This document shows, piece by piece, positions 10,058 through 18,079 of a stretch of DNA of 45,852 nt. The notes below the pieces were generated by a model that was not told the DNA's origin, ran no database searches, and saw nothing but the letters and a program-made list of their open reading frames with translations. The DNA comes from Bacteroides sp. (GTDB taxonomy: Bacteria > Bacteroidota > Bacteroidia > Bacteroidales > Bacteroidaceae). A program made the translations under genes and the position numbers. Every line of letters begins with the position of its first letter. Within the stretch, counting starts at the first letter, position 1. The stretch lies in the NCBI GenBank assembly GCA_015060705.1, contig SUXY01000021.1, positions 1 through 45,852 on the forward strand. Reading direction: 5' to 3'.

Positions 10058-12625
10058 TTATTTAATTAAACATTTTAAATGTCTGATTTTAAGAGCCACC
10101 GGCTCTGCTTTCTTTATCTTGTCTGATGTAATCGTAATCTTCTTGGTTTGTCCCGGGAGCAAATCGAAGAAATTGTCTGTAAACTTCGCTCCTTGTACAG
10201 GGATTTCTACAAAAATATCGCGAGCCAATTGCTTGGCAGAAAGTGTCACTTCACACTTGCCGTCGAAGGTCTTGATCTTATAAGACACCTTGGCATCCGG
10301 CAATTCCTGATCCTTCGGGAAGCTGAAGTAATGGATGACTTCCGAAAGCACTTTTCCCTGTCGGTCCTTCAACGTTACCAACAGCAACGTACGGGTAGGG
10401 TCAGTTGCCCAATCACTGTATGTTTCCTTGTGGAAGACGGCAGAAACATTGGCAGGAACTTCTCCCTTCACTGTTTTCTTGTTCAATACCTTGCCATTGA
10501 AATCCATCAACTTCCACTGCAAGGTCGCATCCTTGTAGTCCTTCAACTCATCCGAAAGGGTGTAGAAACAAAGGTCATCCCCTTCCTGGAAGACATTGAG
10601 TAATACCGGAGCAAACGCACGCTTGCCTTGATAGTGCATGGCTTTCCAATTGCCGTAGTAGTCGATACTCGACCAGGATACCACCGGCCAACTATCGTTC
10701 AACTGCCAATATAAACTACCCATGCAGTACGGACGGTTACGGCGATGGGCTTCGATGCCGTGACGGATACCGTATCCTTGCAAGACCAAACCTTTGTATA
10801 CGAGTTCCTCAAAATCTTCCGGAACATCGTAATACAATGCCATGGTTTTCTTGATCAACGCATTGCCAATAGATGCCTTCTGATGGGCATTCATCACTTC
10901 CGATTCAAGGGCATAATCTTTCGGTTCGGCGAAGGTGGCCAACGTCTTCATTTCCGGGAATGACTGGAAACCGAATTCACTCATGAAACGAGAAAGTTCC
11001 TTGTCCAAGCTTTCGAACGGTTTACGGCCGTACCAAGTCCCCCAGTTATGGCTATCGGCAATCTTCCACGTATTCGGACGTCCCCAATTGGCTTCGTAAG
11101 GAGAACCGTGCATATAGAAACGGTCACCATCGTATTTCTTTACCATATCCGGAAGCAACTGATGGAACAACTTATTATAACCTTCCTGCATTTCTTCCCA
11201 AATGACCGGATTTTTATATCTTCTCTTCCACCCCCAAAAGCGCATACCTTCGTAGATTTCATTGTTACCGCACCACATCGCCAAGGAAGCATGGTTACGG
11301 AGACGCTTGATGTTGTATTCCGCTTCTTCGGCCACCCGGCGCAAGAAGTTCGGATCGCTCGGATAAGTGGTACAGGCGAAGATAAAGTCCTGCCATACCA
11401 AGATACCCATTTCGTCGGCTGCTTCGTAGAAGCGATTGTCTTCATAGATACCTCCTCCCCAAACACGGATCATGTTATGATGGGCATCTTTTACATCCTT
11501 CATCAACTGATAATACCGTTCAGCAGTGACATTCGGCAACAACGCATCGTTAGGAATGAAGTTGGAACCTTTGGCAAACATCGGCTGACCGTTGACCACA
11601 AAGTAGAAGGCCTTACCATCCTTATCGTCTTCCAGCACCACCTTAACCGTACGGAGACCGATGCGCTTCTTTTCCGATGCCACCACCCTACCGTCTACCT
11701 TCACCGACAGTTCAAAATCATACAGGGCTGCTTCTCCCCAACCGTTCGGCATCCATAGATGCGGATTAACTATTTCTATCGGTAGACTGATTTCATTGCA
11801 TCCCGGTTGCAAGGTAACATTCTTCTGTTCCTTCACCTTCGGTTCGTCCTTATAGGAATAGGTCAATGTCACCTCTGCTTGTTGAGGAGTGGTTGCCACA
11901 CTCTTTACTTCCAGCACATTGTTCACCTTGGCCAATTCCTTGTTCACCGATTCCTGATGCACATAGAAATCTTCGATACTGGCTGCATCATAAAATTCCA
12001 ACGTTACCGGACGCCAGATACCACTGGTCGCCAAACGGATGCCCCAGTCCCAACCGAAACTATACGGTGCCTTGCGGCTATAGATACTCACCCGAATCTT
12101 GCTATGGTCATTGTCGGCCGGATAATCGAAACCGTCGGTTTCCCATTGGGGCATGGCTTGCTTGATCGGCGAATGGAAATACACCTGCAAGCGGTTCTCC
12201 CCTTCCCGTAGCACCTCCTTCACCAGAAGTTCGTACCCCACAAACATGTTGTCGGTGCGTTCCAGCAACGAGCCGTTCAAGTAGATGTCGGCATACGTGT
12301 CCAAGCCTTCGAATTTCAACACGGCTGCTTGACGGGCCAACTGTTCCTTGGTTACTATAAAGGTAGTCCGATATTGCCAGTCTTCCTTTTCTACCCATTG
12401 GACTTTTTCTTCGTTCAAACCGTAGAAAGGATTCACCAATTTGTCATTGTCTATCAAATCCTGATGGACGGTACCCGGGACAGTGGCAGGCAACCATTCA
12501 CCTTTACCTACCTGAGAAAATTCCCAGCCTTTATTCAAGCTGATTTTCTCCGGCTCCCTATATCCTGTGGCACTCAACAGCATCGGCAATACTCCAAGCA
12601 ACATTATCAGTATACCTTTTTTCAT
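10058..12625 (-). CDS. GH2 beta-mannosidase
   Basis: Exo-beta-mannosidase, expected to cleave the Man-beta-1,4-GlcNAc link of the N-glycan core after alpha-mannosidase action. The N-terminal galactose-binding-like domain (TVPGTVHQDLIDN, DWQYRTTF, FEGLDTYADIYLNG) is characteristic of beta-mannosidases. The acid/base motif WCGNNE has Glu456 and the nucleophile motif MSEFGFQS has Glu550 (numbered from the chosen start). An in-frame ATG lies 7 codons upstream at 12646. I chose 12625 because MKKGILIMLLG begins a normal signal peptide and the upstream seven residues are polar. The product is 855 residues, the usual length. It starts 52 bp after palindromic copy 2 and ends 11 bp before the next GH20. 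Together with GH92 it points to N-glycan core breakdown. Confidence 0.93.
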   Translation of the reverse strand: MKKGILIMLLGVLPMLLSATGYREPEKISLNKGWEFSQVGKGEWLPATVPGTVHQDLIDNDKLVNPFYGLNEEKVQWVEKEDWQYRTTFIVTKEQLARQAAVLKFEGLDTYADIYLNGSLLERTDNMFVGYELLVKEVLREGENRLQVYFHSPIKQAMPQWETDGFDYPADNDHSKIRVSIYSRKAPYSFGWDWGIRLATSGIWRPVTLEFYDAASIEDFYVHQESVNKELAKVNNVLEVKSVATTPQQAEVTLTYSYKDEPKVKEQKNVTLQPGCNEISLPIEIVNPHLWMPNGWGEAALYDFELSVKVDGRVVASEKKRIGLRTVKVVLEDDKDGKAFYFVVNGQPMFAKGSNFIPNDALLPNVTAERYYQLMKDVKDAHHNMIRVWGGGIYEDNRFYEAADEMGILVWQDFIFACTTYPSDPNFLRRVAEEAEYNIKRLRNHASLAMWCGNNEIYEGMRFWGWKRRYKNPVIWEEMQEGYNKLFHQLLPDMVKKYDGDRFYMHGSPYEANWGRPNTWKIADSHNWGTWYGRKPFESLDKELSRFMSEFGFQSFPEMKTLATFAEPKDYALESEVMNAHQKASIGNALIKKTMALYYDVPEDFEELVYKGLVLQGYGIRHGIEAHRRNRPYCMGSLYWQLNDSWPVVSWSSIDYYGNWKAMHYQGKRAFAPVLLNVFQEGDDLCFYTLSDELKDYKDATLQWKLMDFNGKVLNKKTVKGEVPANVSAVFHKETYSDWATDPTRTLLLVTLKDRQGKVLSEVIHYFSFPKDQELPDAKVSYKIKTFDGKCEVTLSAKQLARDIFVEIPVQGAKFTDNFFDLLPGQTKKITITSDKIKKAEPVALKIRHLKCLIK

Positions 12626-12677
12626 ATAGTAGTCATTACTTTTCATCTAAAAATAATATATCATCCGTCACCCCCAT

Positions 12678-12775
12678 TGTCATTCAGACGACCGAAGGGA
12701 GGAAGAATCTCGGTGGCATACACTAATACATCCACGTGGATGTTATCGAGATTCTTCGCTTCGCTCTGAATGACA
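12678..12775. repeat. Palindromic dispersed element, copy 2, overlapping esterase 3' end
   Basis: 98-bp copy with intact TGTCATTCAGA / TCTGAATGACA ends, a B-type left arm and an A-type right arm. The centre is a perfect 16-bp palindrome, ACATCCACGTGGATGT. The right arm lies inside the upstream esterase frame and provides its last ten codons and stop. Copy 3 on the far side of that gene is nearly the same sequence in inverted orientation. Confidence 0.92.
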
Positions 12776-14839
12776 AGAAGTGCTGAGGAAGGTCGATGCC
12801 GGCAGTCCCGCACCATTCACCAAATTGGCTCTGGTAAACGGTTGCCAACCGTAACGGACGATCTTCGGATACTTCACTTTGTCATTCCAAACCTTGACTT
12901 GATTTCCATCCACCACCGCTTTTGCCGGATAGAACACCTGGTCTTCTCCAGCGATTTCGAACGTACGGAGTTCCTGATCATCCGAAGCCTTCATGCCTTC
13001 CGCATAATCGAAGGAAACAACCGCTACATGCTTTTGGAAAGAAATGGCTTTATACAGCGGACCGGAAGGAACCACATTCCCACGGCCATAAGTCTGATTC
13101 AACGCCCATGCAGCCAAGCGTTCACCCACTTCCAGTTTCCGGGTAGGATGCACATCCAAGGAATCTCCCTTATCGGTACATACCGCCATACCGGTATGCG
13201 GAATCTCTTCCATCAACCGACGTTGGCTGTCGCGGAACCATGGCCATGACGGACGGTTCAAGCTGGACAACTGTACATAGTAGAACGGCATTTCCGGCTT
13301 GTTCCAGTTCTTTCGCCAACTCTGCACCAACAACTTGAACAGCTTTTCATGGGCATCCTTGTTGTGTGCATTCGATTCTCCCTGATACCAAATCACCCCC
13401 TTGATCGGGTATTGTTGCAACGGAAGAATACCGGCTTCATACAGATAGCAAGGTTCATACGGATGACGTTGGAATTTATACGATGATTTCTTCACGTTCA
13501 AGGCCGCACGTCCACGTACCCAATCCTGAATGAAATCGTTCTTGGTCCAGTTACGCAAAATGGCCGGGAATTCGTATTCCAATGTACGACGGTCTACCCA
13601 TGCTTCTGCCGGTGAACCACCAATGGCATTGCAAATCAAGCCAACCGGCACTTGCAAGCTGTCCTGAAGCTTCTTGCCAAAGTAATAGGCAATTGCCGAG
13701 AAGCGGTCGGCTGTTTCCGGAGCACACACCTTCCAGGAAGTATCGGTAAAATACTGCAGATGATTCAACGAATCGAGTACGGAAGCATCCCATTCTACGG
13801 CATCGGTACGCCAACGGGCTTTCATATCGAACAGACGGATCTGGTCATTGGCTGCCTGCGGAATGTCCCGTTTGCCGGTAGCCGACCAATTCAAATAGAA
13901 CTCCATATTCGACTGACCGGAGCAAAGCCATACTTCCCCTGCCAATACATTATTGTATACTACTTTCTGCTTGTCGGCAGTGACGGTCAAGGTATAAGGA
14001 CCACCCGCTTTCAACGGATCGAGGGACACCCTCCACTTGCCGTTCGATGCCGCTACCGTCTTTTTCTTTTGTCCAGCAATGGCCACCGTTACCTTCTGTC
14101 CGGCATCCGCCTTTCCCTGAATGGTCAAGACTTCGCCGTGCTGCAGCACCATGTTGTCCGAATACATGCCCGACAACTGCAAGCCACCGAATTTACCGGT
14201 AATGCCTTCGTACACCACCTTGGCCAAGATAGCGGCACCTTCCGCATTCGGATGCACCGCATCTTCCAGCATATACGGATACGGATAGAGCGGTTCGTGG
14301 AAGTCAATCAACTGTACGCCCTCCGCCTTGGCAATGCACTCAATTGCCAACTGGATTTCTTCGTGCCAATCACGGGTACCCGATTCAAAACGGAAATGAC
14401 GGTCCGAAAGCGGAGTCATCCGGGCAATCAGGAAACGAGCCTTCGGATTCACCTCGCGGAACGACTGCATCAAGGCACGGTAATCGCCGATGAATTCATC
14501 CCGGTAGTTCGGCCAGTTGCGTGGGTCGGTATCGTTGATACCCAAATGAATCACCACGATATCTCCGGCAAATGCCAACGCATCCTTGTATTCTTGTTGT
14601 TGGGTATACGGACGATGTCCCTTGTTCAGCAAGGTCGCTCCCGGCTTACCGAAATTACCCACTTCGTACTTGTCGCCCAGCATCTGTTGGAGTTTCACCG
14701 GATAAGCGTTCTTTTCCCGTTCCGCCACACCGGTTCCGTAAGTGATGCTGTTACCTACGCAGGCCACTTTTATCTTCTCCTGTGCCATAGCAACGCAAGC
14801 GAAGAACAAAGACAAGCTGAATGTTACTAATTTTTTCAT
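12743..14839 (-). CDS. Two-domain SGNH hydrolase / sialate O-acetylesterase
   Basis: Secreted 698-residue esterase expected to remove O-acetyl groups from sialic acids so that sialidases can act. Residues 1-20 are a signal peptide. Domain 1 (about 22-215) is a GDSL/SGNH hydrolase with GNSIT (Ser31), GIND and DAVHPNAEG. Domain 2 (about 218-680) is the sialate O-acetylesterase type, with SGQSNMEF (Ser310), WYQGESNA and DVHPTRK (His564). Both domains keep a full set of catalytic motifs. The family-like end is around GLPASTF. The last ten residues (CHSERSEESR) and the TAA stop are translated from palindromic element copy 2, so the native C-terminus was replaced by repeat sequence. The gene lies between inverted copies 2 and 3 of that element. 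Confidence 0.92.
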   Translation of the reverse strand: MKKLVTFSLSLFFACVAMAQEKIKVACVGNSITYGTGVAEREKNAYPVKLQQMLGDKYEVGNFGKPGATLLNKGHRPYTQQQEYKDALAFAGDIVVIHLGINDTDPRNWPNYRDEFIGDYRALMQSFREVNPKARFLIARMTPLSDRHFRFESGTRDWHEEIQLAIECIAKAEGVQLIDFHEPLYPYPYMLEDAVHPNAEGAAILAKVVYEGITGKFGGLQLSGMYSDNMVLQHGEVLTIQGKADAGQKVTVAIAGQKKKTVAASNGKWRVSLDPLKAGGPYTLTVTADKQKVVYNNVLAGEVWLCSGQSNMEFYLNWSATGKRDIPQAANDQIRLFDMKARWRTDAVEWDASVLDSLNHLQYFTDTSWKVCAPETADRFSAIAYYFGKKLQDSLQVPVGLICNAIGGSPAEAWVDRRTLEYEFPAILRNWTKNDFIQDWVRGRAALNVKKSSYKFQRHPYEPCYLYEAGILPLQQYPIKGVIWYQGESNAHNKDAHEKLFKLLVQSWRKNWNKPEMPFYYVQLSSLNRPSWPWFRDSQRRLMEEIPHTGMAVCTDKGDSLDVHPTRKLEVGERLAAWALNQTYGRGNVVPSGPLYKAISFQKHVAVVSFDYAEGMKASDDQELRTFEIAGEDQVFYPAKAVVDGNQVKVWNDKVKYPKIVRYGWQPFTRANLVNGAGLPASTFLSTSCHSERSEESR

Positions 14840-14870
14840 GTTTTCTCTTTTTATTTCTTCCCATCTTCAT

Positions 14871-14978
14871 TGTCATTCAGAGCGGAACAAAGTGAAGCGA
14901 AGAATCTCGAGAACATCCACGCGGATGTATTAGTATATGCTACCGAGATTCTTCCTCCCTACGGTCGTCTGAATGACA
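14871..14978. repeat. Palindromic dispersed element, copy 3
   Basis: 108-bp copy, with A'-type left arm (GCGGAACAAAGTGAAGCG) and B-type right arm (mirror of CGACCGTAGGGAGG). Ends are TGTCATTCAG / CTGAATGACA. Its reverse complement closely matches copy 2, including the central ACATCC-GCG-GGATGT-like hairpin and the CATA-CTAATACATCC stretch. It lies between the third GH20 gene and the esterase gene. Confidence 0.92.
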
Positions 14979-15018
14979 AATAGTGTCAACGACAAAAGGG
15001 GAAGAATGCATTTAGTTC

Positions 15019-17028
15019 TTACAATTTCTTATTAGGCGAATAAACCAAACCCTCTACCGCCTTCTGTCCGTCCGGAGTCACAAATACCGTCGTGAACATC
15101 CACTTCACCAAACGGACTTCGTTGGTTCTGAACGTACCGATCGGCAACTTCCAGAACACCTTGTTCCAGCCCTTGTTCAGTTTCACCATGATTGGCGGAC
15201 GAGCCACGCAGTTTTCATTGCCGAGGGCGATTTCATTGCTCTTGGTCGTATGGGTAGCTGTCCAAGTCGGCGGTGCCACCTCTTCATCGTTGATCCACAA
15301 ACGGCTTCCACGATAGTCCCAAGTGCCCTGCTTTGGAGGAAGGTCCATTTCCGAGCGGCTGTAGTTCTGAGTTTCTGCCCACAAGCCCACTTCCTGTGCC
15401 TTCGGAGAATACACCCAAGTATAGGCATACGCAGTATGGTTTTCTTTCGGATCCTTGTAGAAAGTCGGGATACTGGTCGGAAGACCCCCCCACACATGAC
15501 GGAAGTAGATACCGGCACCGATAGCCGAGCGCACTCCGTATTCCTTGCCTTCATACTGATAGCTGTCCTTCAATCCTTCTTCCGGCGGGAACACCTTGGC
15601 CATATCACCTCCGTTCGGGAAGGCATCAGTAATGTTCCACTTCACGTTGGTCTGCTTCACATAACCGAACGGATAGCCTTGGAAATACTTGTCCTTATGA
15701 ATGAGCATACGCTTTTCGAACGCTGCAAAGTTCTTGAACGTTTCGGTATTTTCGTTCCACAACATGGTACCTTCACCGTCGTAGTATTGAGAGCCACCGC
15801 CCAACCAAGTACGTTCAGCCAATGCCAGCATGCTCGGATAGAAATTGTTTTCCAGCACCATATTTTCTTCGGTGGACAACAGACGGTCGTGCCACAAGGC
15901 CACAATCGAACCTACCACATCATCAGTCTGTTCGGTCAGATTATAAATCTTACTGTCATACAATGCCACCAAGTCGGCAAAGGTATCGAAGTGATTGGTG
16001 TAATGGAACTTGCTGTCGATGTGCGGGATGCCCGGAGTCACTTTACCGCGGAAGCTCCACATCTGCATCATATCGACTTCACCCGCCTTGTAGTTCCAAC
16101 CCGGATTCCAGGAGATAACCTTCTTGCCCTTCGCACGGATGTAAGACACCATTTCAGGTACGAATGTCTTGTTCCAGAAGCCCACTTCGTCGGTTCCGAT
16201 GTGGAGATAAGGAAGATCCGCAAAGGTTTCGCACACCTCGTCCACCAAGAGTTTCAGAATCTTCATGCCTTCTGCGCTCTGCATGTCGTGACGGAAGGTA
16301 CGCACGAAAGCGGCACTGTGTCCCGGCATATCCACTTCCGGAATCAACAATACATTGTGCTGCTTACAGAATGCCACCAAGTCCTTGGCTTCTTCGATGG
16401 TGTAATACTTGCCCTGCAGACGAGTCATGTTCACGCTATCGTTCAGCATTGGGAAAATCTTGCTTTCCAATCGCCATGCCTGGTTTTCGGTAAGATGCCA
16501 ATGGAAGACATTGATTTTGTATCGTGACAAGATTTCGATTTCCTTCTTCAGTTCATCCACAGCCAAATAACTACGGCCCACGTCGTGCATGAATCCACGG
16601 ATCTTGAATGCCGGCCAGTCCACGATTTCACATGCCTGGTAGCGACCTTTCTGCTGTTCCAACTGGCGCAAGGTCTGCATGGCCCAATACACACCCTTTT
16701 CGGTAGTAGCTTCCACCTGAACGCCCTTGCCGGACACCACCAAGCGATAAGCTTCTTCCTGGTTCAGCTTCGCTCCTTCAATTTGCGGAACCAACTTCAC
16801 TACGATTTCACGGGACGACTTGTCCACAACGGTTCCGCCAGCTTCTGCAATGAAGTCGGCCCATGCTTCCTGCCAAACAGGCGTAGTCAACTTGACATTT
16901 CCCATACGGAAGCTGCCACCTTTTGCTGTAATTTGCTGAGGTTTCGGTAATAGATTATCAATGACACCCGCCCGAACGGACAAACATACGCACATCAAGA
17001 CGAGCCACAAAGAGAACTTGTTTTTCAT
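15019..17028 (-). CDS. GH20-family hexosaminidase, divergent subfamily
   Basis: First gene of the minus-strand operon, 669 residues with a cleavable signal peptide (residues 1-20, ending VRAG). A GH20b domain (about 25-125) precedes the TIM barrel. The barrel motif reads HWHLTENQAWR and the catalytic pair lies in HIGTDEV (Asp280-Glu281), so Glu-Asn replaces the usual Asp-Asp and Thr replaces the second Gly. The C-terminal 230 residues form a separate beta-rich region (GIYFRHVWGG, WINDEEV, LNKGWNKVFWKLP) that looks like a carbohydrate-binding or PA14-like module I cannot name with certainty. The pattern fits a GH20 subgroup different from the other three here. The leader extends up to 280 nt towards a TATCTTTG box. 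Confidence 0.88.
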   Translation of the reverse strand: MKNKFSLWLVLMCVCLSVRAGVIDNLLPKPQQITAKGGSFRMGNVKLTTPVWQEAWADFIAEAGGTVVDKSSREIVVKLVPQIEGAKLNQEEAYRLVVSGKGVQVEATTEKGVYWAMQTLRQLEQQKGRYQACEIVDWPAFKIRGFMHDVGRSYLAVDELKKEIEILSRYKINVFHWHLTENQAWRLESKIFPMLNDSVNMTRLQGKYYTIEEAKDLVAFCKQHNVLLIPEVDMPGHSAAFVRTFRHDMQSAEGMKILKLLVDEVCETFADLPYLHIGTDEVGFWNKTFVPEMVSYIRAKGKKVISWNPGWNYKAGEVDMMQMWSFRGKVTPGIPHIDSKFHYTNHFDTFADLVALYDSKIYNLTEQTDDVVGSIVALWHDRLLSTEENMVLENNFYPSMLALAERTWLGGGSQYYDGEGTMLWNENTETFKNFAAFEKRMLIHKDKYFQGYPFGYVKQTNVKWNITDAFPNGGDMAKVFPPEEGLKDSYQYEGKEYGVRSAIGAGIYFRHVWGGLPTSIPTFYKDPKENHTAYAYTWVYSPKAQEVGLWAETQNYSRSEMDLPPKQGTWDYRGSRLWINDEEVAPPTWTATHTTKSNEIALGNENCVARPPIMVKLNKGWNKVFWKLPIGTFRTNEVRLVKWMFTTVFVTPDGQKAVEGLVYSPNKKL

Positions 17029-17447
17029 AGTTATGTAAATTTTATTATTAGACTATATTAACTCGGTAAAAATACGGAAAAGAATGCACATTCCCAAATA
17101 AATACATATTCTTTACACAAAAGATGGTACTTTTTGATAATGGACAAAAATTAGAGGGTCTCTTCTTCAGTAGAGTTTCTTTCATCCTCCACAACAGTCA
17201 CCGTAAACTCACCGTTCTATTCGCATTCGTGGAAAGATGTTACATCCTGTTTGGGTACAACGTATTATTTTACACGTTTAAGACGTATCATCTTTCGTTG
17301 ACAACACAAAGATAGCACATCGGAAAATCGTTTGGCCCTTTATGGAACTTTATGGAGCGTTATTGCGCGATAGGAAGAGAAAGGCAGAAGCATTAAGAGT
17401 TCCTAATGGGTTGAATGAAAAGTAAACTATTCAGGAAACAGCAAGAA
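17029..17447. other. Intergenic leader of the glycan operon, no gene seen
   Basis: No convincing coding frame is present; the 63-residue plus-strand frame at 17124 has no recognisable features. If transcription starts at the TATCTTTG box near 17310, the minus strand gives a leader of about 275 nt. It holds an inverted pair AAAGATG / CATCTTT roughly 60 nt apart, just after the box, and an AT-rich stretch before the GH20 ATG. A second, weaker box (TTTATTTG, 17095-17102) lies closer to the start codon. The right end (17330-17447) shows nothing I can assign. Confidence 0.5.
17307..17314 (-). promoter_or_regulatory. Candidate -7 box of the glycan operon
   Basis: On the minus strand the sequence TATCTTTG matches the Bacteroidetes -7 consensus TAnnTTTG exactly and is followed by TGTTGTC, a common start context. 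No TTTG-like -33 element is found 19-21 nt upstream. The next minus-strand gene is the GH20 at 17028, about 280 nt away. Confidence 0.45.
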
Positions 17448-17598
17448 CTAAGGCAGTAAGGCAGTAATATTTTTTGGAGGTAAAAAAGCAAAATTAGATA
17501 GTTATTATATATATAATATATATTATATATATAATAAAATACTTTTTTACTCCCTTTTAGTCGCTTCAAGAAACTGCCTTACTGCCTTACTGCCTTAG
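17448..17598. repeat. 150-bp palindrome with GGCAGTAA-type arms
   Basis: The outer 20-bp arms (17448-17467 and 17579-17598) are perfect reverse complements built from the unit AAGGCAGT. Inner arms (GGAGGTAAAAAAG against CTTTTTTACTCCC) also pair, and the centre is a near-perfect alternating TA palindrome (17500-17536). On the minus strand it lies 8 bp past the stop of the LacI fragment. A single-arm relative occurs at 19052-19068. Probably a MITE-like or terminator-associated repeat. Confidence 0.8.
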
Positions 17599-17605
17599 TA
17601 GATGG

Positions 17606-17929
17606 TTACTTATCCGGTTGATTATCAGTTGATTCTCGTAATACCGCTTTTGCTTTTAAAAAGACTTCTTGTTCTTTTGCGTTCGGATTATTCAATTTTT
17701 CGAGTACCAATTTCACCGAAGTTTGCGCCATTAGCTGCACCGGTTGCTCGATTGCAGTCATTTTTGGGTAGACCAAAGTCGATAATTGGGTGCCCGAAAC
17801 GCAACAAATAGCCACATTTTGCGGTATTTCTACATGATGTCGTTGCAAAACATGTTTGGCACCGAGGGCAGCATTTTCCGTGAAGCAAAAGACGGCATCG
17901 AATTGTAATCCGCTGTGTATGAAATGCCT
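17606..17929 (-). pseudogene. C-terminal fragment of a LacI-family regulator
   Basis: The frame reads back from a TAA at 17606-17608 through about 107 codons to an in-frame TAA at 17930-17932. The peptide contains LQFDAVFCFTENAALGAK, IPQNVAICCVSGTQLSTL and MTAIEQPVQLMAQTSVKL, which is the normal end of a LacI/GalR periplasmic-binding-like effector domain (FDAVF.., IP..VAI, ..LT.. Q P ...). The DNA-binding and first ligand-binding parts, some 230 residues, are missing and I cannot find them elsewhere in the window. There is no good ATG, only an internal TTG. The break is immediately next to the terminator of the Rpn-type gene. Read as a dead remnant of a sugar-responsive regulator that may once have governed the adjacent operon. 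Confidence 0.8.
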
Positions 17930-17965
17930 TTATATAGCCACCAATTTTTACGTTCGAAACGGAAA

Positions 17966-18005
17966 GAAAAACGTCCCCACTTTCTCTTGTTTAGTAGTGG
18001 GGACG
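17966..18005 (-). terminator. Rho-independent terminator of the Rpn-type gene
   Basis: Read on the minus strand, CGTCCCCACT and AGTGGGGACG form a perfect 10-bp GC-rich stem with a 14-nt loop, followed directly by TTTTT. It lies 75 bp past the stop of the 18080-18931 gene and before the LacI remnant. Confidence 0.85.
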
Positions 18006-18079
18006 ATAATAAGGTTCGATAGTTGCACTCGTTTAATTTAGGAACAGCTGCATTTACCAAACATACAGCCATTATTTGT

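Noticed and set aside
13652..14830. 392-codon plus-strand frame opposite the esterase
   Set aside because: Shadow frame without signal, motifs or spacing of its own.
14742..14933. Short frame containing HSERNKVKRRISR
   Set aside because: Its second half is translation of palindromic element copy 3, not a gene.
15250..16527. 425-codon plus-strand frame opposite the GH20 at 15019
   Set aside because: Shadow frame of a gene with well-defined catalytic motifs on the other strand.
17095..17121. TTTATTTG with TTTG upstream as promoter of the glycan operon
   Set aside because: The -7 match lacks the conserved A and the spacer to TTTG is only 15 nt; the TATCTTTG at 17307 is a better match. Kept only as an alternative.
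17830..18072. 80-codon minus-strand frame between the LacI fragment and the Rpn-type gene
   Set aside because: It runs through the terminator hairpin and into the LacI fragment in another frame; no recognisable protein features.
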